From Leptospira ellinghausenii (GTDB lineage: Bacteria; Spirochaetota; Leptospiria; Leptospirales; Leptospiraceae), in the NCBI RefSeq assembly GCF_003114815.1, contig NZ_BFAZ01000002.1, forward strand, positions 279,984 to 343,983: DNA of 64,000 nt, given 5' to 3'. A program made the position numbers and the translations under genes. Shown piece by piece: positions 55,924 through 64,000 of this stretch. Position 1 is the stretch's first letter. Each line of letters begins with the position of its first letter. The notes under the pieces were generated by a model. It was not told where the DNA came from, did no database searches, and saw only the letters and a program-made list of their open reading frames with translations.

Positions 55924-56660
55924 AAGAAAATCTTACAAAACCACGGATATTAAATTTGGATCAATTGGATCTTGGTTTGTCACTTACACGTGATGAATAC
56001 CAAATCCAAATGAAGGAATTAAAAGATAAAATCCGAGAATTAACCTATTTGGCCAAAACGAAAGATACACCAGTTCTGATCGTTTTTGAAGGTTGGGATG
56101 CAGCAGGGAAAGGTGGTGCCATTCGTCGGCTAACATCTGAAATTGATCCTCGTTTATTTGAAGTGCACAATATTTCTGCTCCAAACCAAGAAGAAATCCA
56201 ACACCATTACCTTTGGCGTTTTTGGAACCGGATTCCTAAAATTGGTCAAATAGGAATTTTCGATCGTTCCTACTATGGGCGTGTGTTGGTGGAACGTGTA
56301 GAACGTTTTGCTAAGGATTTTGAATGGGAAAGGGCTTACGAAGAAATTTTTTTATTTGAAGAACAACTACAGAGTTTTGGAACCATCATCATTAAGTTCT
56401 GGTTACATATCAGTTCGGAAGAACAACTCAAACGATTTGAAGAAAGAAAAAATGATCCTCTAAGGCGTTGGAAATTAACAGAAGAAGACTGGCGTAACCG
56501 AGACAAATGGCATTTATATGAAGATGCTGCAAACGAAATGTTTCAAAAAACAGACACTCCAAAAGCCCCTTGGCACCTAGTACCTGCAAACGATAAATAC
56601 CACGCGCGAGTTATGGTTTTGGATGTTGTCAAAAGAAGGTTAGAAAAAGAATTGGAATGA
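55920..56660 (+). CDS. ppk2: Polyphosphate kinase 2 (PPK2)
   Basis: PPK2 uses polyphosphate to phosphorylate nucleotides. The 246-residue protein has all catalytic elements: FEGWDAAGKGGAIRRL with Walker A and the first Asp, IFDRSYYGRVLVERV as Walker B, and the lid region LRRWKLTEEDWRNRDKW. Single-domain members of this length usually act on ADP or GDP, but two-domain (class II) enzymes act on AMP. Here the overlapping upstream gene could supply the other domain as a separate chain, so the specificity is open. Confidence 0.92.
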   Translation: MKENLTKPRILNLDQLDLGLSLTRDEYQIQMKELKDKIRELTYLAKTKDTPVLIVFEGWDAAGKGGAIRRLTSEIDPRLFEVHNISAPNQEEIQHHYLWRFWNRIPKIGQIGIFDRSYYGRVLVERVERFAKDFEWERAYEEIFLFEEQLQSFGTIIIKFWLHISSEEQLKRFEERKNDPLRRWKLTEEDWRNRDKWHLYEDAANEMFQKTDTPKAPWHLVPANDKYHARVMVLDVVKRRLEKELE

Positions 56661-56715
56661 TGTTGGATTTTGTTTTTTATCTTGATTCACCAAGCATTTG
56701 TTCTATGATAAGTGA

Positions 56716-57156
56716 ATGAGAAATAAGTATTTGATATTGATTTTATTCTTCGGCTGTTTTTTCCATTGTGGTTTATTCCAAACAAATAACGATTCTGCTA
56801 AAAATGGACTTATGGCAGTTTTGGGATTGTCTGCATTTATGGGAATTGGTGCCGGAGGAGACGTAGCAATTGGTGCTACTTATGTTGCATGGGGCACAAC
56901 CTCATGTGCAACTGGGTGGAACATCGCTTACACAGGTTATATGCAATTACCATATATCCGGTCAGCGACAAGTCCAACCGCACCTTCTTCCAGCGTATCA
57001 AATTTAATCTGTTCTGCTTCTACGATCAGTGGATTAACATCTACCCAATTGAGTTTTTATACTAGAGCGAGTGGATCAAATTATGGCCCTCAAGGAGAGA
57101 TTTATATGACTCAATTTGCCGACAATGTTCAAAACTGTGTTGTTTGTGTAAAATAA
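56716..57156 (+). CDS. Small exported lipoprotein, Gly/Ser/Thr-rich
   Basis: A 146-residue lipoprotein (LFFGCFFHC, cysteine ~18). The mature part is rich in Gly, Ala, Ser and Thr with paired cysteines (TSCATGW, NLICSAS, NCVVCV). The C-terminal CVVC is a possible disulfide or metal pair, not a heme motif since no His follows. No family is recognised. A possible terminator follows the stop. Confidence 0.65.
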   Translation: MRNKYLILILFFGCFFHCGLFQTNNDSAKNGLMAVLGLSAFMGIGAGGDVAIGATYVAWGTTSCATGWNIAYTGYMQLPYIRSATSPTAPSSSVSNLICSASTISGLTSTQLSFYTRASGSNYGPQGEIYMTQFADNVQNCVVCVK

Positions 57157-57166
57157 TCCTTTCCTT

Positions 57167-57209
57167 AGGAAGAAAACAATCGGTCAAATCAACGATCCGT
57201 TTTCTTCCT
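57167..57209 (+). terminator. Probable intrinsic terminator
   Basis: Perfect 11-bp arms AGGAAGAAAAC (57167-57177) and GTTTTCTTCCT (57199-57209) frame a 21-base loop that has its own ATCG/CGAT pairing. The 3' arm is T-rich. It lies 11 bases after the lipoprotein stop. Confidence 0.6.
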
Positions 57210-57335
57210 ACAATCTTCTCTAACATTAATCACTATTTTCTTCCTCTTTCAAATATATGAATGAATTCAATTGAAATCAAAAATTCCGAGAATCTACTTC
57301 ATTCTATATAAAATGACTCTATAATTGCCTTGATA

Positions 57336-57355
57336 ATAGTTTCTTAGGAAACTAT
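57336..57355. promoter_or_regulatory. MarR-type operator candidate
   Basis: ATAGTTTC and GAAACTAT form a perfect inverted repeat with a 4-base spacer (TTAG), 27 bases before the MarR start. A TATAAT-like element (TATAATTGCC) lies just upstream, so a repressor bound here would block the promoter. Autoregulation by the adjacent MarR is the simplest reading. Confidence 0.6.
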
Positions 57356-57382
57356 GTATTGTTTGTGCAGAAAGGAAATTCA

Positions 57383-57835
57383 GTGGAACCAAGCCATCTA
57401 AAATCCCATTTGGGTTACCATTTACGAGTGGTTTCGAATGCAGTATCACATTCCTTTGCCAAAAAACTAACCAATTTGAATGTAACCGTAGCGGAATGGG
57501 TGATCCTTCGAGAGATGTATTCTCATGAAAAGAATACTTCCCCGAGTATCGTTGCAGAGATCACGGGCCTCAGTCGAGGTGCAGTCTCAAAACTCATCGA
57601 TCGACTGTTACACAAAGGACTTGTGAGTCGTGAAGAAGATACAAGTGACCGTCGCTACCAGGAGATCAAAGTCACTAGACAGGGAAAAACACTGGTCCCA
57701 AAACTTGCAAAGATAGCTGACGAAAATGATGAGGCCTTTTTTTCACATTTGACTCCATTGGAAAAAAAGGAACTGCGTAATATTTTGAAGAAACTCACGA
57801 ACTTACTCAATTTAAATACAAACCCAATCGAATGA
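57383..57835 (+). CDS. MarR-family transcriptional regulator
   Basis: A 150-residue winged-helix regulator. The recognition region is SIVAEITGLSRGAVSKLIDR, and the wing is EDTSDRRYQEIKVTRQG with the conserved DxR. The GTG at 57383 has AAAGGA six bases upstream and is preferred over a TTG at 57359. No reactive cysteine is seen, so a ligand rather than thiol oxidation is the likely signal. It overlaps the DUF1398 frame and sits behind a perfect palindrome, suggesting one autoregulated unit. Confidence 0.88.
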   Translation: MEPSHLKSHLGYHLRVVSNAVSHSFAKKLTNLNVTVAEWVILREMYSHEKNTSPSIVAEITGLSRGAVSKLIDRLLHKGLVSREEDTSDRRYQEIKVTRQGKTLVPKLAKIADENDEAFFSHLTPLEKKELRNILKKLTNLLNLNTNPIE

Positions 57836-57846
57836 GGAAACAACGA

Positions 57847-58155
57847 ATGTCAAACCTAGTGACTAAACTTACAGAAGCTCAAAAGTATGCCATGTCCATC
57901 CGACCAAAGGTCGGTGGATTTCCTGTCTTTGCTGAAGTCTTAAGGCAAGCTGGTGTGATTATGAACCGATGGACCTTACCGTCTTGTCAGTCCGTTTATC
58001 AGATGCAAGGTGGTTCTGTTCTCCAACAGGGAACTCCAATTGTATCAGGTGTTCATGAAATACCTGTGTTTCAAAAAGAGAAATTGATTAAGGCACTCCG
58101 CAAAGACCAAAATGGTGAAAGTTATACTGAGGAGTACATGGAAGTTCATTTATAA
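57847..58155 (+). CDS. DUF1398-family protein
   Basis: A 102-residue cytoplasmic protein of the DUF1398 (YbcV-like) family. The block VGGFPVFAEVLRQAGVIMNRWTLP and the following beta-hairpin region match the family; its biochemical role is unknown. GAGGAA seven bases upstream supports the ATG at 57847; an in-frame ATG at 57832 overlaps the MarR stop. Its coupling to MarR suggests it is the regulator's target. Its end overlaps the convergent gene by ten bases. Confidence 0.8.
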   Translation: MSNLVTKLTEAQKYAMSIRPKVGGFPVFAEVLRQAGVIMNRWTLPSCQSVYQMQGGSVLQQGTPIVSGVHEIPVFQKEKLIKALRKDQNGESYTEEYMEVHL

Positions 58156-58757
58156 GGTTTTTGTTTGATTTGAAAAGTAAATGTCCTATCATTTGTATGG
58201 ATCACCACTTGCGCATAAAACCCTAAATCAAGGGAACGAAACTTTGAACGAAAGATAGAAGCATCTTCATCAAAAATTTCCTTTCGGCAATCAGGCACAA
58301 GTGACTTCCATTTTTCTTTGGAAACAGAATGGTATAAAAATCCATTTGCCTCGGAAGGAATGGTCCTATTTTCCCATTCAATGGGTTCCGAAAAACACAA
58401 AATACCATTTTTGGTTTTGATCCTAAACTCGGATTTCCATGTGGCAAATGGAACTTTGGTTTCTGATTTAGTATGATTTTCAATGAATAAAAAATAACCT
58501 TGGTATGTTGGGTCTTCTTCTCTTGATAAACTCAAATAAATAGGATACCCATCTACCACTTGTTTGTCGGATTTTGTGCTATTTTGAAAACTTCCTGGGT
58601 TCAGAGCTTTAAAGCCAATGTAAAAAATAAGAATAACTAAAACCAAATCGATAAAAAGGACAATTTGCCTCCATCTCGTTTTTTTATGTTTCTCATTGAT
58701 TTGTTTTAGATAGTCACGGAATTCTTCCGGTGAACGTGAGTGGTATCCTTTTCCCAT
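58146..58757 (-). CDS. Single-pass membrane protein, unknown function
   Basis: A 203-residue protein with a basic cytoplasmic N-terminus (~1-30), one membrane helix (~32-50, IVLFIDLVLVILIFYIGF), and an extracytoplasmic beta-rich domain. That domain has two cysteines (GILCFSEP, VPDCRKE) that could pair. No family is recognised. Its ATG shares one base with the nnr stop, so it is the last gene of the lipoprotein-nnr operon. Confidence 0.7.
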   Translation of the reverse strand: MGKGYHSRSPEEFRDYLKQINEKHKKTRWRQIVLFIDLVLVILIFYIGFKALNPGSFQNSTKSDKQVVDGYPIYLSLSREEDPTYQGYFLFIENHTKSETKVPFATWKSEFRIKTKNGILCFSEPIEWENRTIPSEANGFLYHSVSKEKWKSLVPDCRKEIFDEDASIFRSKFRSLDLGFYAQVVIHTNDRTFTFQIKQKPYK

Positions 58758-60256
58758 TACAATGTCTCCACAAGTGATGTTAAGATTTGGTTTGCAGTAG
58801 GATAGGGTTCCTCTAATAGTTTGGATTGGTCTAAAAACGATAAAGCGAGTAAAACCACTTCTGGTACTGACAAATCCAAATCCAAACTAAAATAACGTGC
58901 TAGGATTCCTGATAATAAATCACCTGTTCCCATGGTTGCCAGTTTCGGATTCGGAGATTCCCAAACGTAACTGGTCCCATCTGGGCATACAAGAAGGCTT
59001 ACAAATGATTTTAAGAGCACATACACCTGGTGTTCTTTTGTGAAACTGATCAGTGTATCATAGGCTTCCTGCACGGAGTTGTGTATTTTACCCGTCATGC
59101 GGTTGAGTTCGCCTACATGTGGAGTGAGGATCACTCGTTCCCCTATGGGAAGTTTGGTTCCCTTACTAGGAATGGCACCAGCATCCAAAAGCAATGTTTT
59201 ACCAGGTTCCAATTTCCATCCATCTAGGCCTTTTGGGTAAGAAGTGAGTCCTGGCCCAACTACGATAGTTTTGGTTTTGGCAAAAAAAGGATCACTCACC
59301 ATTGACAAAAAATCAGATGTCAATGCCATCTTCGATAAGTCTTCTTTTAAAACTAAATTTTTGATGGATTTTGAAGGTGAAAATACTTTAGAGATTCCGC
59401 CACCTAACCTGGAAAAGGCAGATTCTGAAAGTAGGATGGCACCTTCCATTCCTTCTCCACCTCCATAAAACATCGCAGACCCTGCACTGTATTTATGTGC
59501 TTTGTGTTTTCGTTTGAGGACTTGGGTCGCTTGTTCTAGATCTGGTTCTAAATAATATCGTTTGGAAAAATTGGTGTCTGTTAAATGAGTGCGGATGGGA
59601 AACCCAATGGATTCATAATACCTTGAGATAAGGTTATCTTTTTCATAAATATACCCAACATTTTCCCATTTACGAGTACCAAGTTCCTCAATGGAATCGG
59701 AATACACAAATATTGGATTTTCTTTGGACCACTTGCCTAAGTGGTACGGATCCCATCCACTCGGAGTATCGAGTGATAGTCTGTAAAAAATAACATCAGA
59801 ATCATTGATTGCTGCTATTGTGGATTTTAATTCGGATGTGATAGGGGATTGGAATCCGGTTCCTAGGAGTGCATCTACGAGTAGGACAGAATCTGCTTTC
59901 TCAATGTCTAAATCTGCTTCAAATTTTTGTAAATCACCAATAGAACCTAATGTAGATTTTACGAGTGATTCATAAAATTTTCCCGCAATGTTTTTGTTTG
60001 GTGAGGTTTGGTATACCTTAACATCATATCCTTCTTGGAAAAGAGTGTGAGCAAGTGCATACCCATCACCACCGTTTCCACCACTCCCACAAACAATCCA
60101 TATGGATTCTGCTGTTTTCCAAAGGTCTTCATTGGCATGAAATACTGATAAGGCGGCCATACCCATAAGAGTTTGTTCAGAAAACCCGAGAGAGGAAATT
60201 GCCAATGAATCTAAATTTTTTGATTCTTTGTTCGTAAAAAGAGGGATCCGTTTCAT
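58757..60256 (-). CDS. nnr: Bifunctional NAD(P)HX epimerase/dehydratase
   Basis: Repairs hydrated NADH and NADPH. The 499-residue protein fuses the epimerase (YjeF_N, ~1-215; IWIVCGSGGNGGDGYALA) with the ADP-dependent dehydratase (~225-499). The latter has the ribokinase-like VILTPHVGELNRM and the GTGDLLSGILARY nucleotide-binding end. Fold and length match known Nnr proteins. The start is directly adjacent to the stop of the lipoprotein gene upstream, and a membrane protein gene overlaps its end. Confidence 0.93.
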   Translation of the reverse strand: MKRIPLFTNKESKNLDSLAISSLGFSEQTLMGMAALSVFHANEDLWKTAESIWIVCGSGGNGGDGYALAHTLFQEGYDVKVYQTSPNKNIAGKFYESLVKSTLGSIGDLQKFEADLDIEKADSVLLVDALLGTGFQSPITSELKSTIAAINDSDVIFYRLSLDTPSGWDPYHLGKWSKENPIFVYSDSIEELGTRKWENVGYIYEKDNLISRYYESIGFPIRTHLTDTNFSKRYYLEPDLEQATQVLKRKHKAHKYSAGSAMFYGGGEGMEGAILLSESAFSRLGGGISKVFSPSKSIKNLVLKEDLSKMALTSDFLSMVSDPFFAKTKTIVVGPGLTSYPKGLDGWKLEPGKTLLLDAGAIPSKGTKLPIGERVILTPHVGELNRMTGKIHNSVQEAYDTLISFTKEHQVYVLLKSFVSLLVCPDGTSYVWESPNPKLATMGTGDLLSGILARYFSLDLDLSVPEVVLLALSFLDQSKLLEEPYPTANQILTSLVETL

Positions 60257-61363
60257 TTAAATCCAGCGGTACACTTCTAAAGCACCCGCACGAATGCGCA
60301 CAGAATAAATGGTATCAAAGGCATCCGTATATGTTTCTCTCCACTGTCCGCGTGGACTGGAAAAAGGAATTCGTTTGTTATTGATGTGGTTTCCTTCTTT
60401 GTCATGGACTTGGAGGCGGACTGAGTTTCCTCCATCTTCTGTTTCCCAAATATAAAATTCTCCGTTGTTGCGGATGGAAAATAAAATTTCAGAAGGGTCT
60501 TGGATTTCTTTTAAAAGTTCTGATTGTTTGGAATCAAATTGGAACCTGTAAATACGGCGAAATTTAAACCGTTTGTCTTTTTTGGAATCATAACTAAAAG
60601 AACCGAGGACATACTCACCTTCTGGGTGGGGGAGAAGTTTATCTAAGGTGATGTCATATTCTTTTGCATCGTTACTATTGAATACGTCCAAAGTAGATTC
60701 TTTTAAGTTCCCTTTGAGTTCTCCTTCTTCAAAATAGGAGAGGCGCATCTCTTCTGCAATCCGATGGTATACGAATAATTTGTCCCCTTCACCTGGTAAA
60801 ATGGATTCAATGTAACGGAATGGTTCTGAGTTTTTTCCAGAAGCACCTAACATAAATTTCACAACACCTTTTTGGGTGATTTGCACAAGAAAGGAAGGAA
60901 GCACCGTTGTCCCTTGTGTGGAAAAAGCCCCACTATAGGTTTTGTATAAATTCTCTTGTCCGGGTGGGAGTTCCATCCCTTTGGAAGAAATTCGGTTTTG
61001 GACCACGAGGTCACCGTCTTCATTCATGGCCACAATCCCGATCCCACCAAAACGGAACGGGTAGTGGGGGATCCCTGCCACAGATTTGAAATCTGGGTTT
61101 CCGATGGTGGCATCTAGCCTTCCATTCCGATCAAAGAGTTTGATGACTGACTGTTTGTTGTCGGCAAGGGCCGAAATATTCGAGGAAGTAGGGATGGTTA
61201 AGGGAACATTGGTCAATACCTGGTTTACCACCACACCTTCAAAGGTTTCATTTGTGACCCCAAGAGGGATTCGGAAGAGGATTTCTTCTTTTAGGTTCTC
61301 AACACGGAAACGTAAGCAGGAAACAGAAACAAAAAGAAGGAGGCTAAAGTAAAGGGGTCTCAT
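60257..61363 (-). CDS. LIC_12708-like lipoprotein
   Basis: A 368-residue lipoprotein (FSLLLFVSVSC, cysteine ~residue 16). The mature part has repeated beta-strand patterns that resemble a propeller (NGRLDATIGNPDF; GDLVVQNRISSKG; GEYVLGSFSYDSKK). Conserved Leptospira lipoproteins of this type lie beside nnr and the rimP-nusA operon. The ATG at 61363 gives the signal; an extension to 61447 does not. A possible operator palindrome lies between it and rimP. Confidence 0.75.
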   Translation of the reverse strand: MRPLYFSLLLFVSVSCLRFRVENLKEEILFRIPLGVTNETFEGVVVNQVLTNVPLTIPTSSNISALADNKQSVIKLFDRNGRLDATIGNPDFKSVAGIPHYPFRFGGIGIVAMNEDGDLVVQNRISSKGMELPPGQENLYKTYSGAFSTQGTTVLPSFLVQITQKGVVKFMLGASGKNSEPFRYIESILPGEGDKLFVYHRIAEEMRLSYFEEGELKGNLKESTLDVFNSNDAKEYDITLDKLLPHPEGEYVLGSFSYDSKKDKRFKFRRIYRFQFDSKQSELLKEIQDPSEILFSIRNNGEFYIWETEDGGNSVRLQVHDKEGNHINNKRIPFSSPRGQWRETYTDAFDTIYSVRIRAGALEVYRWI

Positions 61364-61431
61364 GGTGCAACATCCATTCCCTAATTTTTTATTTACAGGA
61401 CAACTCGCTTTTCCTAGCCTGTCATGAGACG

Positions 61432-61446
61432 TGCTAAATTTTAGCA
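61432..61446. promoter_or_regulatory. Palindrome between divergent lipoprotein and rimP genes
   Basis: TGCTAAA-T-TTTAGCA is a perfect inverted repeat with a one-base spacer in the divergent promoter region, with GAGAC and GTCTC flanking it further out. A protein-binding site is likely; the regulator is unknown. Confidence 0.4.
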
Positions 61447-61495
61447 TGAGCTTTGGTCTCTTATACGGATTCCTATTGGAATCTTTGGATATGGT

Positions 61496-61984
61496 TTGGT
61501 ATATACCGAGGAAAACATCAGAGAACTGATTTTACGAGTTCTCGCTCCACCTCTAGCGCTTTTTTCGCTCCAAGTACAGAATCGGAAAAACCACGCCCTC
61601 ATTGAGATAGAACTTGATCATCTCACAGACAAAACTGGCTCTGCTAGTTTGGAAGATTGTGAGACTGTGTCTAGGAGACTCAAAGAGGAGCTGGACCAAT
61701 GGGGAGAGGAATTTGATTTCACTCTCCAAGTCTCCTCCGCGGGAGCAGAACGTGTTTTACGTTTGCCGGAGGATTTAATTCGTTTCCAAGGACTTTTAGC
61801 AAAACTAGAAGTGCCGCTGGAATCAGGGAAATGGGACAAACGATTATTTCGTTTGGGACCGGTTTCGGGGGATTCCGTTGAGCTTACGCTTTACGATCGT
61901 AAAACTCGACACAAAAAGAACCAAAAATCGGTATCTATGCCCATCGCAGAAATACGAAAGGGAAATTTGTATTTAGAAATTTAA
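61496..61984 (+). CDS. rimP: Ribosome maturation factor RimP
   Basis: RimP helps assemble the 30S ribosomal subunit. The 162-residue protein has the RimP core: a mixed N-terminal domain (TEENIRELILRVLAPPLALF, SLEDCETVSRRLKEELD) with VSSAGAERVLRLPEDL (SSPGLxRPL in other species), and a C-terminal SH3-like domain. Only a TTG start is available in frame at 61496. The family is assigned from position directly before nusA plus these blocks. Confidence 0.88.
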   Translation: MVYTEENIRELILRVLAPPLALFSLQVQNRKNHALIEIELDHLTDKTGSASLEDCETVSRRLKEELDQWGEEFDFTLQVSSAGAERVLRLPEDLIRFQGLLAKLEVPLESGKWDKRLFRLGPVSGDSVELTLYDRKTRHKKNQKSVSMPIAEIRKGNLYLEI

Positions 61985-61988
61985 GACT

Positions 61989-63389
61989 ATGGCGACAAAA
62001 CAAGCAACGAAAGAAACTGGGCTATTCGAAGCCATCCAACAATTCTGTCAGGATAAATCTCTTGATAAAGATCTCGTATACGGTGTCATCCGCGACTCAC
62101 TCCTTGCCGCCTATCGCAAAAAAGTCGGTTTAGAAGCGGAAACCGATGACCGTTGCCAAGTTGAATTTGGCTCCGACAATAAAAATGAAATCATTATCTC
62201 TGTATTACGCGATGTCGTAGAAGGGAAAACAACAAACCCACTCGAAATTTCTTTGGAAGATGCTGTTAAAATCGATCCAAAAATTGAAGTGGGAAACCAA
62301 ATCCGAGTGTTTGAAAAACCACAGGACTTGTCTCGGGTTCTTTCGAGCCAAGCCAAACAAATGGTATTCCAACGCCTTCGCGATATGGAAAAAGAATTAC
62401 TCTACCAAGAATACAAATCCAAAGAAGGGGAACTCACACACGGGTACTTCCAACGTTGGAAAAAAGACATCATGTCCATCGACCTGGGAAAGGTAGAAGG
62501 CATCATGCTGAAAAAAGACCAAAACCCTGGTGAAAAATACCGCCAAGGGGACCGTCTCAAAGCCATTATTTCTCGCGTGGAACTAAGGCCCCGTGAACCA
62601 ATGCCAGTGATCACACTTTCACGTGCTTCTGGTGACTTTGTGAAAAAACTCTTTGAAATGGAAATTCCTGAAGTGTATGATGGAATTGTCGAAATCAGAG
62701 ATGTTGCTCGCATTCCATCTTACAGAACAAAAGTGGTTGTGACCACAAGTAAGTCCGATGTAGACCCAGTGGGTGCTTGTGTGGGAATGAAAGGGGTTCG
62801 GATCCAGGCGATTGTTCGGGAACTGGGAAATGAGAGGATTGATATTGTCCTCCATTCGGATGAGCCAAGTGTTTTTATCGCCAATGCCATTTCTCCTGCA
62901 AAACCAGTGGAAGTGCATGTGGACAGAAAACGTGGAGATGCACTTGTGATTGTTCCAGATGAATCTTTATCGCTTGCGATTGGGATCAACGGGTCCAATG
63001 TCAAACTAGTGTCTCAACTTTCTGGATTCAAAATCGACATCAAAACTGTATCACAATACAACCAAGAACTCGCGTCGCCTGAAGCACGCGAAAAACTCGA
63101 CCGACTTTTCAATGCACAACAAGAAGCAATGGAAGAATCGGAAGACAATTACAACCAATCGGGACAAGAAGAAGAGGAAGAAGATTCTGGTTACACACCT
63201 CTTTCGGAAATCCCTGGTCTCACTCCAAGAATCGTCGGTCTACTAGAGGCCGGTGGGATCAAAAATGTGGAAACCCTTCTCGAGTTCAGCCAGGAAGAAC
63301 TTTCGAAAATTTCCGGAATCGGAAAAACTACGGCAGAACAAATTTTACGTCTGTTACGTGAGTCAATCGAATGGGTAGAAGAGGGTTAA
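61989..63389 (+). CDS. nusA: Transcription elongation/termination factor NusA
   Basis: NusA binds RNA polymerase and nascent RNA, affecting pausing, termination and antitermination. The 466-residue protein has the N-terminal RNAP-binding domain (~1-135), an S1 domain (~136-200), KH1 (GACVGMKGVRIQAIVREL), KH2 (LAIGINGSNVKLVSQL), an acidic linker (~385-402), and a C-terminal helix-hairpin-helix region (IPGLTPRIVGLLEAGG, ISGIGKTTAEQIL). It starts four bases after rimP. Confidence 0.97.
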   Translation: MATKQATKETGLFEAIQQFCQDKSLDKDLVYGVIRDSLLAAYRKKVGLEAETDDRCQVEFGSDNKNEIIISVLRDVVEGKTTNPLEISLEDAVKIDPKIEVGNQIRVFEKPQDLSRVLSSQAKQMVFQRLRDMEKELLYQEYKSKEGELTHGYFQRWKKDIMSIDLGKVEGIMLKKDQNPGEKYRQGDRLKAIISRVELRPREPMPVITLSRASGDFVKKLFEMEIPEVYDGIVEIRDVARIPSYRTKVVVTTSKSDVDPVGACVGMKGVRIQAIVRELGNERIDIVLHSDEPSVFIANAISPAKPVEVHVDRKRGDALVIVPDESLSLAIGINGSNVKLVSQLSGFKIDIKTVSQYNQELASPEAREKLDRLFNAQQEAMEESEDNYNQSGQEEEEEDSGYTPLSEIPGLTPRIVGLLEAGGIKNVETLLEFSQEELSKISGIGKTTAEQILRLLRESIEWVEEG

Positions 63390-63404
63390 GTTTTAAGGCA
63401 TAAT

Positions 63405-64000
63405 ATGGAAGAGCAAAAATCGATAAAAGAAACCCTCCAGCAGGGAGCCAGTGGTGACAAAACCAAGAAAAAACTTGTCATCAAAAAGAAAGCGGCCCCT
63501 TCTGATGAGAAAAAAGAATCCGGTTCCCAAAGCCAACAACAAGCGGCGGAAGTGAAACAACCTTCCACTTCTGGTGGGGACAAAAAAAAGGATTTAAACG
63601 AACTCATTCGCGAAGAAGCAAAACGACAAGGTCTTGGATCCGGTCCGCAAGCTCCTTCCCAAGCCTCTCCGATTGTATCTCGACCTGACAGAAAACCGGA
63701 CCCTCTTCCGCAAGCCGAAAGAGAAAAACCGCAGATGGACCGCAAACCGGAATCCATTCTTTCAGGGGACACATCCTCGCCAAACTACCGTTCCGGTGGT
63801 GGCCAAGGTGGTGGAAACCAAGGTTATTTTAGAAAAGAAGACCGTAATCCAATTGTTAGCCGACCAACAACTCCACGTCCGCAAAGACCAGAAGGGCAAG
63901 GTGGTGGGTACCAAGGGAACCGTGGTCCAGGACAAGGTGGTGGTTACCAAGGAAACAGAGGCCCAGGCCAAGGTGGTCCAGGTGGTGGTTACCAAGGGAA
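63405..64000 (+). CDS. infB: Translation initiation factor IF-2, N-terminal part
   Basis: The GTPase IF-2 brings initiator tRNA to the ribosome; only the first ~198 residues are visible. The N-terminal region is basic and disordered ([17 protein letters not shown]), with a short IF-2 N-domain motif ([14 protein letters not shown]). It runs into a Gly/Gln/Asn/Arg-rich repeat, [12 protein letters not shown], repeated at least twice before the edge. The ATG at 63405 has AAGG upstream. The place after rimP-nusA confirms it. Confidence 0.93.
   Translation, partial: MEEQKSIKETLQQGASGDKTKKKLVIKKKAAPSDEKKESGSQSQQQAAEVKQPSTSGGDKKKDLNELIREEAKRQGLGSGPQAPSQASPIVSRPDRKPDPLPQAEREKPQMDRKPESILSGDTSSPNYRSGGGQGGGNQGYFRKEDRNPIVSRPTTPRPQRPEGQGGGYQGNRGPGQGGGYQGNRGPGQGGPGGGYQG

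Noticed and set aside
1..64000. CRISPR arrays, transposases, prophage genes, rRNA operons
   Set aside because: No regularly spaced repeats, transposase or integrase motifs, phage structural genes or rRNA-like sequence were seen.

Overview
The window is about 38% GC with tightly packed, often overlapping genes, many Leptospira-type lipoproteins, a DUF1574 protein, an LIC_12708-like lipoprotein, a flagellar cluster, abundant signalling proteins and a TRAP transporter with a TatT subunit. I read it as chromosomal DNA of a Leptospira, probably from a saprophytic lineage. The genus call is firm by gene content; the saprophyte call is inference from the number of signalling and uptake genes.

Layout. 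1-3.8 kb: lipA (cut by the left edge), an RsuA-type pseudouridine synthase, an SGNH-like DUF1574 protein, an HPP membrane protein with an unusual start, and a small transaldolase. 3.9-7.5 kb (minus): purN-purH followed by two envelope proteins, in one overlapping operon. 7.5-9.0 kb (plus): fliS, a FlgN-like coiled coil and a J-domain protein, closed by an intrinsic terminator. 9.0-13.0 kb (minus): a complete TRAP uptake system (TatT, DctP, DctQ, DctM). 13.2-17.8 kb: DedA and a lipoprotein, a dGTPase-like protein, a GST, an MqnB-like hydrolase and argC. 17.9-28.1 kb is a signalling block: a membrane histidine kinase, a c-type heme lipoprotein, a multi-PAS hybrid kinase, a porin, an MCP and a degenerate S41 peptidase.

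28.1-30.9 kb is a decayed patch. It holds two genes broken at poly-A tracts, a tandem lipoprotein pair with one dead copy, and a small lipoprotein. 30.9-38.3 kb: VOC protein, lipocalin, a run of HIT, flippase-like, ROK kinase and ABC genes, a TPR protein with a degenerate Mrr domain, and ruvA. 38.4-42.5 kb: patatin, NlpC/P60, patatin in one operon. 42.5-52.4 kb: a FadL-type channel, a large lipoprotein, an M48 protease, an adenylate cyclase, a six-TM MCP and an Omp85-type barrel.

52.4-53.9 kb is a gene-poor stretch with a TetR-like operator, a gene remnant, a Cys-rich lipoprotein, a GC-rich structured element resembling a damaged tRNA, and tRNA-Arg(UCG). 53.9-61.4 kb: a HIT protein, a pair of PPK2 genes of which the first has lost its catalytic aspartates, a MarR regulator with DUF1398 partner, and the NAD(P)HX repair enzyme Nnr. 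The right end is rimP-nusA-infB, cut in infB.

The most unusual items are the GC-rich tRNA-like element beside tRNA-Arg, the split PPK2 pair with a predicted pseudokinase, the TPR/degenerate-Mrr membrane protein, the heme lipoprotein between two kinases, and the poly-A frameshift cluster. No CRISPR array, transposase, integrase or phage gene was seen.
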